Positions 32,501 through 40,380 of a DNA stretch of 64,000 nucleotides are shown piece by piece (the first letter of the stretch is position 1; each line of letters begins with the position of its first letter). A model generated the notes under the pieces. It ran no database searches. It saw nothing but the letters and a program-made list of their open reading frames with translations, and was not told the DNA's origin. Where the stretch lies: NCBI GenBank assembly GCA_018398575.1, contig JAGTXZ010000002.1, forward strand, positions 1,180,501 to 1,244,500, in the 5' to 3' direction. A program made the position numbers and the translations under genes. The stretch comes from Ampelomyces quisqualis. Taxonomy: Eukaryota > Ascomycota > Dothideomycetes > Pleosporales > Phaeosphaeriaceae.

Positions 32501-33158
32501 CGAAGCTCACCTCAACGCCATGTCCGCCATGGAGCTCTCCCAAATGGTCGTCCAAGCCATGTGGCAAAAAGACTCGCCGCTCAAGCAAATCCCCCACTTC
32601 GACACGGACACCATCAAAGCCGCGCAAAAATTCAGCATCAACGACGTCGACGACTTCATCAACGCCATGGACGAAGACGAAAACCCAGACTATAAGAAAC
32701 TCATCAAAGCCCTCAACGTCGACCAGCGCCAACTCGCCGACATTGCAAATTTCACAAATAACTTCTACCCCAACATTGAACTCGAACATACCCTCGTCGA
32801 CCCAGAATCCATCGCATCGAATTCCCCCGCCCAGCTACGCGTCAAAGTGACGCGCAATATTGACGAAGACGAGGAACTCAAAACGAGTGTGCACGCACCG
32901 TTCTATCCCGCCGATAAATCCGAGAGCTATTGGTTGGTGGTCGGCGACCAGAAGGAACATAGTCTGCTGGCGATCAAAAAGGTCTCGATTGCGAGGAAGC
33001 TGGAGACGGTGTTGGAGTTTACGCTCGAAAAGCCGGGCACACATGAGTTGACGGTGTATCTTGTGAGTGATAGTTATCTGGGCGTAGATCAGGCGCCGAC
33101 GTTTGAGGTGGAGGCCGCGGAGGGCATGGAGGAAGATGGTAGTGAGGAAGAAGAGTAG
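26535..33158 (+). CDS. BRR2: Pre-mRNA-splicing helicase BRR2 (U5 snRNP, Ski2-like)
   Basis: 2207 aa in one uninterrupted exon. Unwinds U4/U6 to activate the spliceosome and acts again in disassembly. N-terminal region about 1-480 contains the Brr2 N-terminal blocks and an acidic stretch (residues 198-250). First helicase cassette: motif I CAPTGSGKTNVAM at about 553-565, DEIH at about 667-670, SATLPNYRD, then WGVNLPAHTVIIKGT and QMLGRAGRPQYD. A winged helix and Sec63-like unit follow. The second cassette is the degenerate one expected for Brr2: SAGIGKT at about 1405 instead of TGSGKT, DELH at about 1510, and GKAGRVSQD instead of GRAGRP. A second Sec63-like unit ends the protein with an acidic tail. 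Length agrees with yeast and human Brr2 (2136-2163). No frameshift seen. Confidence 0.98.
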   Translation: MAQNPNNLAQFKYAAMSNLVLQADRRFTTRRPDEHTGDPESLAGRINIRDMGGRTKPDKAPTEQKKPKGPGIERGSLTEGGDVLDREQRKRKRDDGSSAFGATATVDFNIEGLTYKPRTPAARATFELITTIVSKSLGDVPVATTRSAADAVLEYLKDDGLKDFDKKKEVDDLLGTSMGAKEFNELVNLGKKITDYQAQDDEEEKDEIMADGEGAEDNDNQGVAVVFDEDEDDDEGAQTFEVRDADSSDEEDEAETAVEQIGGEAGEAGGMADTEEMIIQGDIAAADRKGDTDQLIPAHAIDAFWLQRQIGQVYEDAHTQQEKTQDALNILAGLDEDGEEKPLREIENDLMELFDYEHHELVSKLVLNRDRVVWVTRWRRAAEDKDERTAVEREMKAAGQQQILQELRARETGVKTEDGGQGKMKFNLKDISLPELKDEEMTDAPKPDGVVGGLTPSSRLVNLDNIVFDQGNHLMTNPSVKLPQGSTRRQFKGYEEIHVPAPKAKRDPSERLMPTSELPDWARPGFGNSKSLNRIQTKCFPTAFNDDGNMLICAPTGSGKTNVAMLTMLREIGKHRDPQTGEIALDDFKIIYIAPLKALVAEQVGNFGKRLEPYGIKVSELTGDRQLTKQQIAETQIIVTTPEKYDVITRKATDTSYINLVRLICIDEIHLLHDDRGPVIESIVSRTLRRNEQTGDHVRIVGLSATLPNYRDVASFLRVDPDKGLFHFDGTFRPCPLKQEFIGVTDKKAIKQLKIMNDVCYTKVLEQVGEHRNQMLIFVHSRKETAKTAKYIRDKALDEESIGKILRSDAASREILREEAEAIQNADLKDVMPYGFGIHHAGMSRADRTIVEDLFADGSIQVLVCTATLAWGVNLPAHTVIIKGTQIYSPEKGSWVELSPQDVLQMLGRAGRPQYDTYGEGIIITTQAEIQYYLSLLNQQLPIESQLISKLADNLNAEIVLGNVRTRDEAVDWLGYTYLFVRMLRSPGLYRVGAEYENDTVLEQRRVDLVHAAAHVLEKCSLVKYDKKSGALLPTELGRISSHYYISHNSMAIYNQHIQPGISAIELFRVFALSEEFKYIPVRQDEKLELAKLLGKVPIPVKEGVEEAQAKINVLLQAYISRLKLEGLALMADLVYVTQSAGRILRAIFEICLKKGWSQVAKLALDMCKMAEKRMWPTMTPLRQFPNCPRDIVLKSERIDVNWSSYFGLDPPSMSELLGMPKAGKLVCQLVEKFPRLEIEATPRPVTRSLLRLELLVRPNFVWDDALHGASEAFWILVEDCDGEQILFHDQFILRKDYAHGEVNEHLIELTVPIDEPMPPNYFITVLSDRWMASETKLAVSFQKLILPAKFPAHTPVLDLQPLPVSALKKKEYMGLYENVGRFNKVQTQTFNSLYTSDDNVLVGASAGIGKTLCAEFAILRHWAGDSEGRIIYLAPFQELVDNQYKNWNDRLSGLAGGKDVVKLTGETTADLRLLEKGDLVLATPAQWDSISRQWQRRKNVQTVAVLIADELHMLGGSGGHVYEIVVSRMQAMAAQLESKLRIVGLCVSLSNARDIGEWIGANKHTIYNFSPAIRAVPLELKIQSFTIPHFPSLMMAMARPTYSAITQLSPDKPAMVFAPNRKQARNSATDLYAACVADEEDDRFLNVELEEIQPILEKINETSLATSLSHGIGYFHEALNSFDKRAVQHLFKVGAIQVLIVSRDSCWEIESTAHLVVVQGTQFYEGREHRYVDYPICEILQMFGKAGRVSQDKSAKGVLMLPAVKREYYKKFLNEALPIESYLHDYLHDAFVAEISSKTIESTQEAVDWSTYTYFYRRLLANPSYYNLHDTSHEGLSAHLSELVETALKELADANLIEHDEEEDAITPLNPCMIAAYYNISFITMQTLMMSLNGRTSLKGVLEIITAATEFEDIQIRRHENHILQRIYDRVPFKMQEPNFETPHFKAFVLLQAHFSRMQLPIDLAKDQETVIRKVLNILSASVDVLSSEAHLNAMSAMELSQMVVQAMWQKDSPLKQIPHFDTDTIKAAQKFSINDVDDFINAMDEDENPDYKKLIKALNVDQRQLADIANFTNNFYPNIELEHTLVDPESIASNSPAQLRVKVTRNIDEDEELKTSVHAPFYPADKSESYWLVVGDQKEHSLLAIKKVSIARKLETVLEFTLEKPGTHELTVYLVSDSYLGVDQAPTFEVEAAEGMEEDGSEEEE

Positions 33159-33656
33159 GCTTATACGAGCGACGGATTCAGCGCAGTTCGAGAGAAACAT
33201 TTTCCTTCCTGGAATCCTCGGATGGGATCGGCGTTGATGGGGTTTTTTTTTCAAGTCCGTGGGGAATTTTTCACTTGCTAGTCTAGTATTTATTCCCTTT
33301 ATTCCACGCTCACACTCCACCTGTGCCTCCAACGCCTCCTGCCCTGTAAAGCGCTGCTGCGTATTCTATGCTTCTGCGGCACACATCGTCCACCAATTGT
33401 TGTTGTTGTTGTTGTTGTTCTTTTACTTACACACTACGTCAAAGGCGAGTGTCGCGTTCAAGCACACGCACGCCGGATTCAGGCAGAACGTCACTCTGCA
33501 GCACCAGCAGCCGCAGCAGCAGCATCGGTAGGGCTTTGCTACAGTGACGTCGCGAGATACACGCCTATAGGAATAAAGCGCTACTACGAAGTACGCTATC
33601 ATCGAGAATCTACCTGTAATACCTTGGCTGTGGATGCTGGGCTTGCATCACACTAC
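33159..33656. other. BRR2 3' flank with (TTG)n tract
   Basis: About 500 bp of 3' flank. Contains a T-run after 33243, a (TTG)n run at 33397-33419 and a CAG-rich patch near 33500. No gene seen. Confidence 0.5.
33397..33419. repeat. (TTG)n microsatellite
   Basis: Seven to eight tandem TTG units in intergenic DNA. Confidence 0.85.
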
Positions 33657-34259
33657 CACTAGGGTACAAATGCGGTCTAAAAAAACCCCAGCGCGGTGTT
33701 AGCATGTACAGCAGTGTTATGTAAATTCACTCTTTTACACCGCACCTGACAGAGATGTGTAACACGGGTGCCGTGTTTTTTTGGACAAGTGCGGAGTTTT
33801 GTTTACCTTGGACTTTTACTACTCTGTACTGTGTAAGCTTTTGGTGTTTGACTGCTAAGCTATTTCCTTACTTATTTTTTTTTAACTCCTCTCTATTACT
33901 CTTGATTTTCTACCTTTTCCTTCTCTCTCTCTCTCTCTCTCTTTTAAACCTACGCAACCTTGGATTTTGACCCGCTCCTGTATATTGAGACATGGCTAGC
34001 TGGTGTTAAGCTGTAGGAGAGCAGTCTGAGCAAAGGAGAAGCTAGGCCTAGGAGGAGGAGAAGAAGAAGGAGAGATAAAGTCAAAGGACTTACTTGAGTA
34101 AATATATGTACTGCGTTAATATGCGCTAATATATCTGTGTAAATTTAACTGTACCGCGTCTATATAAACACGCAGTAGCAGTGTTTTTAAGGGGGATTCT
34201 GCGGTGTATTTTTTCATGATTCTAGGCGGGGTATTTAACACCGCATTTGTACCGCAGTG
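33657..34259. mobile_element. TIR-bounded non-coding element (MITE-like)
   Basis: 603 bp flanked by imperfect terminal inverted repeats. Left end: CACTAGGGTACAAATGCGGT; the reverse complement of the right end: CACTGCGGTACAAATGCGGT (18 of 20 match). The next bases also agree partly (left C-run AACCCC, right TACCCC). Subterminal copies of GCGGTGTTA/TACACCGC recur inside. No transposase frame exists inside: the 71 aa frame at 33755 is Leu/Phe-rich and spurious. Interior has a (CT)n run and TA-rich parts. No clear target-site duplication is seen next to CACT, so exact borders and superfamily are open. Confidence 0.6.
33921..33942. repeat. (CT)n microsatellite inside the TIR element
   Basis: About ten CT units within the interior of the putative element. 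Confidence 0.85.
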
Positions 34260-34605
34260 AATGGAGATAGTGTGGAGAGAGAGACTGTGGCTATGCGGGA
34301 ATTGATTGACGGTTTTTGGTTTTGGAGTGGATTCATTCGATTTCTACGCTTAACATGCACGCTTATTAGATTATCATCATGTCGTATGCAAATATGGCTA
34401 TGAAGAGCCTCAAATTTGGTGTTATCCAATCATGTGACGCCTTTCTGACCTTGAACCGCTACTACTATGTATACACGTGCTCTTTCACCTGCCGTTGTGG
34501 GTCCCTGGCCGTTGCTTGTGCGGCACTTCGCCTACAGTCGACGATCAAATCTTCTCCGCCTCACCTCCTCCTACCTTAACAAATCCCACAGCGCGATACG
34601 AAGCT
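34260..34605. other. Intergenic between TIR element and first 2EXR-like gene
   Basis: 346 bp, AT-rich near the element. No gene seen; the 5' UTR of the next gene is expected here. Confidence 0.45.
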
Positions 34606-35335
34606 ATGGTCAGCTCGATGTCCACGATATATCGAAAATCATGGCGAGACCAAGCCAACAGAGATCTACTTTCAGCGCGCAACAAGCGATTACAAACAGG
34701 CCGCCGCAAGGGCATTGGAAGTATCCAGGGCCCTCCATGGCTGAGAGCAAATGCGAGAAGTCTAGTTATGTACGTCGCCCCGAGGGTTCTGCCTGCATCG
34801 AGAAACTGACCAGTAACCCAGCGCAAAACGCAACCAACAAGACTCACCATTACTGCGCATGCCGCCCGAGATCCGCAACAGCATCTACGAACTAGCCATG
34901 GATACCGTCGACCCCAACTTGCACGTCGATAACCTCTCATGGGATCGTCTGAGTCTCTCGCGCACTTGTCGCCAGATCTTCGCCGAGACAGCCGCTCGCT
35001 ACTTCGCCTTGAAAATGCTACCAGTGTCTGATGTGCTGCACATTTACTGCCCCTGGGTAGGACTTCATGTGCCAAATTATTTGACAGCTTCACAACTACG
35101 GGCCGTAAGCCAGATCATCGCATACTGGGGCTTCATGCAAGATCCATCGGTAGCCCCGGACAATTATTTGCGCTGCTTGAGACGCATGAAAGGACTGAAG
35201 AAGGTTGTGATGTATGGAGGACCAAAACGAATGACGAGGAGTGTATGGGCGCAGCTCGCCGAGCTGAGGAAGTTTCTTGGCAAGGAGGAATTGAAGATTG
35301 AATTGGAGAAAGTTGACAATTGGTGGCTAAACTGA
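34606..35335 (+). CDS. 2EXR/F-box-like protein, copy 1 of a tandem family
   Basis: 225 aa from exons 34606-34769 and 34822-35335. Belongs by eye to the large fungal family beginning with a PAEIRNRIYE-type helix, often labelled F-box-like or 2EXR; function unknown. Seen: AKRNQQDSPLLRMPPEIRNSIYELAMDT right after the splice, then WDRLSLSRTCRQIFAETAARYFALKMLP, and a less conserved C-terminal half. The intron (GTACGT to CCCAG) falls inside the isoleucine codon before AKRNQQ, the same place as in copy 2. The N-terminal exon is basic and does not resemble copy 2, so its start is the less certain part. Confidence 0.65.
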
Positions 35336-35695
35336 TAGATGCAAGCTGAGACCTGGCTTCATACAACGGTATAACTTGGCCGACTTGAAGATGGCTGGAG
35401 TTTGGCAACGTGCAGATGAGAAGCGATTCTGAGGGTATGACGAGCTGGCAGGTGTATGCTTGACTCTATTCCATATAAACATGAACACAATACCGAGATT
35501 GAGCACTTTTTTCACTTTGCGAGGAGAAAAGTTTGTCTGAACTAATGTACGTTTTATCCAGTCCAGCACCTTCACTTTCGCACTCACCTTTGATGCCAAG
35601 CCTTTGCCCACACTACCGCTAGCAAAATAAACATTTCTGCCCCATCACATCCGTTTCCGCCCCTCATCTCCACATACGCTGGTTCGCACGAAGCC
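35336..35695. other. Intergenic between tandem copies
   Basis: 360 bp. No gene or repeat recognised. Confidence 0.45.
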
Positions 35696-36477
35696 ATGGA
35701 CACCAGTCACAACATGGAGGTCAAACACGGCCCGCAGCATCATGCACTCGAATCACTGTACGAAGATACCACTCCAATACGCACAAGAATTATGTCGCTA
35801 ACCTATGCCAAAGTCCGACTAGTGGGTTGCCGAAGAAGGCAGAAGGCGTCAAGGAGATCAAGGGCGTTCCACAGCTTACGCCGAATGCGGAATGTCTGGC
35901 TATGTACGTAGGTCTGTTTACACGTGAAGGAAGTGAAGGTACTGACCTGAAATGCAGTGCGCGGCTCAATCAGCAGAACTCTCCGCTTTTGAATGTCCCG
36001 GCAGAAGTCCGTAACCGCATCTACGACTTTGTCATGGACACGAATTCCGATGATATCTGGCACTCCTTCTTCCCTAATGATGGGGACGGCGATGACTGCT
36101 ACGATAAAAATGAGGCCTACTTGCGATGGGACCGCCTGGACTTGTCTCGCACTTGTCGCCAAATATTCGCTGAAACTGCCACCTCTTACATCAGAGCCAA
36201 GCTATTGCCTTTATCTATGCACGTGGTCTCGTTTTGGCATCCAGCTGCAAGTGCGCAGGAGGCTCTCGAAGAACTTACAGTTCATCAAAGGAGGCTTGTC
36301 AAAACACTCTTCTTGTACGGAACTCAGACGGAACTAGTTGACAACACTTTATTGGACATACTTCCAGAGCTTCGGCACATTCTGATTCCTGTCGGTGCAT
36401 GCCGAGATCTTGAGACCTTTTTGGACGTTAACATCGTAGAGAGTGCGACGCCGCATAATTTGTTCTACATATGCTAA
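35696..36477 (+). CDS. 2EXR/F-box-like protein, copy 2 of a tandem family
   Basis: 223 aa from exons 35696-35757, 35814-35903, 35958-36477. Paralogue of the gene at 34606: IARLNQQNSPLLNVPAEVRNRIYDFVMDT, RWDRLDLSRTCRQIFAETATSYIRAKLLPLS, then a variable C-terminus. The frame of exon 2 (LPTSGLPKKAEGVKEIKGVP) has no start codon of its own; it is linked to the ATG at 35696 by a 56 nt intron (GTACGA donor, GCTAAC branch point, CAAAG acceptor). The second intron splits an isoleucine codon, as in copy 1. Compared with copy 1 it has an extra acidic insertion (NDGDGDDCYDKNEAY). Function unknown. Confidence 0.6.
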
Positions 36478-37169
36478 ACAGACGACTGATAACGAACGAC
36501 ATCTACGGAAGAGTGCGACACTTGAAGGACTACGCAGTGAGGAAACTAGGAGAGTGGGTCACGGTCAGCACTCCTCTGTAGTGGGGTTTCAACAGCTGGA
36601 AGAGATCGTTTGGATCCGGCAGATCCTCGAAGGCAGAGTTGATGCAGAATTCATACTCTACGGCGCGTAAAATTACATCTGATAAAACCTGGAGTTTGTA
36701 TTATGCTCACCAATGGGATGTGGTTGTTTTCGTGGGCTTTTCGTCGATTGCAATGGTCGTAGGAACGTTCAACGGATTTTCGACAGGAAACGACATCTTG
36801 AACGCGTTCGCGGAAATCTTTCAAATTGTTTCAGTATGCTCGAAATTTACTAGCTTTCCGGATGTGCTTATCATGACGGCCCTAACGCGGCAGGTGTATC
36901 TTTCCTTCAATCCTCTACACATATTAACATGGCTACCTGCGCAAGCTCGAGTGCTAAGATGGATTTTAATGAATTACCAATGCACCATGGTGAATTTTTT
37001 TACCTGCGCACATCACAACTTGACAGCCTCGCACCTTCTGTTCAATTTCGCTTTCACATCGAATGAAGTCTTCTTGCTCACTAGTGCACCACAAGCTATC
37101 ACTCTGCTGCGTCGATATTAGTATTCTCCTAGACTGTCTGCCACAAAACTATCACCATTCAACTGCAAC
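36478..37169. other. Intergenic between copy 2 and the decayed copy
   Basis: 692 bp. A 160-codon open frame at 36639-37121 shows no family resemblance and no good start; I leave it unannotated. Confidence 0.4.
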
Positions 37170-37522
37170 ATGGCGATCAAAGGTGTGCCGAAGCTCACTC
37201 TGAGCGTCAAGTGCCTAGCCATTTAAGTCCCGCAAACACTTCGGAACCAGAATTTCATAGCTAACACTTCCATAGTGCACTGCGCAATCAGCAAGCTTCT
37301 ATCCTTCTCCGCCTACCTGGAGAGCTCCGCATGCGCGTCTACGATTGTGTCATGGACACCGACTCCGCCGCCAACATCTTACACCATGATTTCTGCCAAG
37401 TCTTCGCTGAGACCACGACCAAGTACTTTGAGACTAAGCTTCTGCTACTCTCAGCCCAGACGGTCGGGAGTTGGAGTGACCAGGAGAGTATAGTGGACTT
37501 TATCGGCAAGATTCCGTTGTAG
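37170..37522 (+). pseudogene. Decayed 2EXR/F-box-like copy 3
   Basis: Exon-like blocks 37170-37222 and 37276-37522 match copy 2: MAIKGVPKLTLSVKCLAI corresponds to EIKGVPQLTPNAECLAI, and ALRNQQASILLRLPGELRMRVYDCVMDT to the core. The donor after the split isoleucine codon reads TTAAGT where copy 2 has GTACGT, so the first block runs into a stop (ATT TAA). In the second block about 25 residues including RWDRLDLSRTCRQ are missing, joining DTDSAANILHHDF directly to CQVFAETTTKYFETKLL. The frame ends early at 37520-37522. Further protein-like but frame-broken sequence continues to about 37760. Confidence 0.7.
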
Positions 37523-38190
37523 CAGGGCGTTTGTATCAAAGAATCCCTCTTGAATCCTCGCCAAGACATACTACTTCCCAACGGGCTTTGCCCTAGAATT
37601 TCACTTCGATTTGCATGGTCAATTTGGGCAGGCATGCTGAGCCTCAAGGCCATCAACATCCTAACCAGATTGCCAATACCACTTGCTTCCGAGAAATGCG
37701 GAGATGTTGAGATCAGGTACACCAGGGCAAACTCGAACCCATTGTTGGTATATTGATGACCAAGTCTCTTGGTGAATGGTGACCTACTGCGGAGGCTGAT
37801 TGTTGAGGGCAAACCCTTAGCTTGGGACTAATTTGCGAAGGGGTATGGAAAGATCACGAAGGGTACACCAGAGTCGGGATTTGATTCGGGGGAGAACCCC
37901 ACGGCGACGACAAAGATTCTAACTCATGACGGTTTCGAGGGGAGGCATGATGGAAGCCATATATTCAGACAAATCAATGTATAGAGTCTTCACTACAGTG
38001 TCGACGCACTTCATCAAAACATGATGAAAGCGCTTTGTGGCATCGATCCTCACGAGGGCGTTCGAAATGTCTAAGAGACTACGAAATATTGCTGCCACTA
38101 ATCTAGAACACAAATTTGCTCAATGAGGTTGTCTTATGGAGCTCAAACTTTCTGACTAGTCTTCAATTCTATCAGCTTGAGCAGTACAAA
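37523..38190. other. Intergenic with possible relic of the decayed copy
   Basis: 668 bp. Between about 37550 and 37760 pieces such as TGFALEFHFDLHGQF and SLKAINILTRL appear in different frames, which looks like the rotted C-terminal end of copy 3. The rest shows nothing recognisable. Confidence 0.35.
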
Positions 38191-38933
38191 TCAGATGCCC
38201 CTCTGTCCACGCTCAACATCCTTACTCGTGTTCCCTCCATCACTTTCCTCGCTCTCAGAATCACTCAGTAGCCCGTTCCAAGCCTCGTCGTCCACACTAT
38301 CTGCATCCTCCTGGCGCCCAACATCCTTTTTAACCTTGACGTTGACAAAAAGCACCCACAATCCAAGATCATACGTGATTCTGCATATTCCCGTCGCCAG
38401 AAAGGCCACCCAGAACGTACCATTGCCAGACAAGAGACCAGTGATCGATGGGCCTGCACTCATGGCGAGTGTGCGTACCATACTTGTAATGCCCATGACG
38501 CCTGTGCGTTCCTCGGGTTTCACGACTGCAGCGATGAATGAGGTACGAGGAGCTTGGTCCATACTGTTGAGCGCTGCGCGGAAGAGCATGAGCGCTACTG
38601 TCCAACCGACGCTGCTTGGTAAAGGGATGAAAGCGCTGGCGATGGAGGATGGGAGATGCGTAAATACCATCGTGTTGATCAAGCCAATGTATTTCGAAAG
38701 TGGGCCTGCGAATATAGCGCTTACGGCGCAGAGGAATTGTGATGCTGAGGTGATGTCTCCGAGGGTGGCTTTTGAGAGGTGGAATTTTTGGTCGACGTAG
38801 TAATTCATAAGCGAGTAGGGTGTCATGCCGTCGGCCAGAGAGTCGATTCCCAACAATATCCAGAGCTTGAACATGATGGAGCGTGTGTGCTTTGAGATCT
38901 GGCTGAAGTAGCTTTGTTTCCTTGGTGGTGGTG

Positions 38934-38981
<48 letters not shown>

Positions 38982-39768
38982 GCCGTGCACTAGGCTCACC
39001 CGACTCTTCAAGACCATCGGTATTGCTAGGTGTCATGGCCTCCAGTAAAACCTCTTCCTCTTCTCTATTACCCCCACCTCGTCCTCGCTCTACCATCTCG
39101 GCCCGTTTCTCCCCTGCTGCTTCACATCTCGTGCTCAGGCCCAGACATAGAATGCTCCCGAGGACACCGAATGCTGCATATGTCCAGAAGAGGGCATGGA
39201 ACGCACTAGTAGTGTTCCCACTACTTTTCTCCAGCGCTTGTACAGTTCTCCCAGCGAACTCCGCGCCTATAGCACCTGCCATGGTCGTTGCTGTAACATA
39301 CCATGATAAGACATCACTCCTTGTCTTCTCATCTGTCAGCCCACTCAATATACTCTCTTCAACTGCCCTGAATGGTCCGCAATCGCCACCAGTCACGCTG
39401 ATGATTCCGAAGACAGCCGCGATGAGGAGGATCCAAAAGCTTTCTGACATTGCAAAGACCACACCGGAACAGGCCATCATGACACTTCCCATGAACAAGA
39501 TCCGTCTCCTTCCAAGCTTGTCTGCAACAAGCGTGAGCAAAAGCGATAACATCACATCCCCAAGAAGCGTCAAGGTCATGAAGACGCCTATCCGCGAATC
39601 CGGAAACTTTAGCGAGGCGAAGAACAGGGCCAGAATCAAACTCGGTATACCGGCCGTGAACATGCGCAAAGAGCGCAGCGCGATGATAACGTACCCATCT
39701 CGTCCGATTGAATTCAGCGATGTAATTCCAAGGAAGTCTGCAACGCGCGATAAGACGGGTTGTGGCAT
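38191..39768 (-). CDS. Major facilitator superfamily transporter with polyglutamine loop
   Basis: 525 aa, no intron. Twelve hydrophobic segments in two halves. The A-motif-like loop between segments 2 and 3 is ADKLGRRRILFMGS; a second-half equivalent (GPLSKYIGLIN) is present. The central cytosolic loop, about residues 230-290, is charged and carries 16 consecutive glutamines, all CAA, followed by PPP. The C-terminal tail is acidic. Substrate cannot be told from sequence; it is not a recognisable sugar, nitrate or multidrug subtype by signature. It starts at ATG 39768, 612 bp from the divergent kinase gene. Confidence 0.82.
38935..38982. repeat. (TTG)16 trinucleotide repeat coding polyglutamine
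   Basis: Sixteen perfect TTG units on the plus strand, read as CAA on the minus strand within the MFS gene. No interruption, so likely length-variable. Confidence 0.95.
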
Positions 39769-40380
39769 GACGAAGTTACGATGTAAATTCGAGCGTACCT
39801 AGGTATGCCTAGACCTCTACCTTAACCAAAAGTTAGTATCCAAGACACAGCAATGAAGATGGAAAGAGTAAAAAAGTGGAAAAGAATGGCAGAGAGAGCT
39901 CGCCTCGAGGCTTTCCCATGCCCCAACGATCCTGCATCACTAGCTTATATCCGTGATGCGGCTCGGTTATAAGGCTCTTCCACTGGTGCAAGGTGCTGTG
40001 AGTCGCTCACGTGCATGGTCGACGCTTGCTAGTGTTGATGTGTGGTTGGATGGTATGCTGCTCAGTGGAGTGCATTCCAGCTCCGCATATACTAGAGATG
40101 TCGCGTGTCTGCGAATGCGATACTATGAGGACTCCATTCGACACCAACCGTAATGTTCCACAACTACTCGGCTGTAACTGAATATTGTGACCCACTCTAA
40201 GACTTCGTTCATAATTGCTCGTGATTGCGGTGGCCTTTGGTTGCATTCCCGATTCCCGATGACTGATCCATGGGACCCATAGGTGTTTCCTTGGCATCTG
40301 TTATGACTAAGCGGCTGTGCCACTGTGCCACTCGCCATTGAACGTCGCGACTCATCGCTCGACAGCGAAAGCACCCGCCA
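39769..40380. other. Divergent promoter region MFS / AIM9-like
   Basis: 612 bp between the two start codons. Includes the 10 bp palindrome TACCTAGGTA at 39796-39805, close to the MFS start. No gene seen. Confidence 0.5.

Noticed and set aside
33755..33970. 71-codon Leu/Phe-rich frame that could pass as a membrane peptide
   Set aside because: It is made by a T/CT-rich tract inside the TIR element.
36639..37121. 160-codon frame between copy 2 and copy 3 of the 2EXR-like family
   Set aside because: No ATG at a sensible place, no similarity to the copies and no splice logic; kept out, although not disproved.
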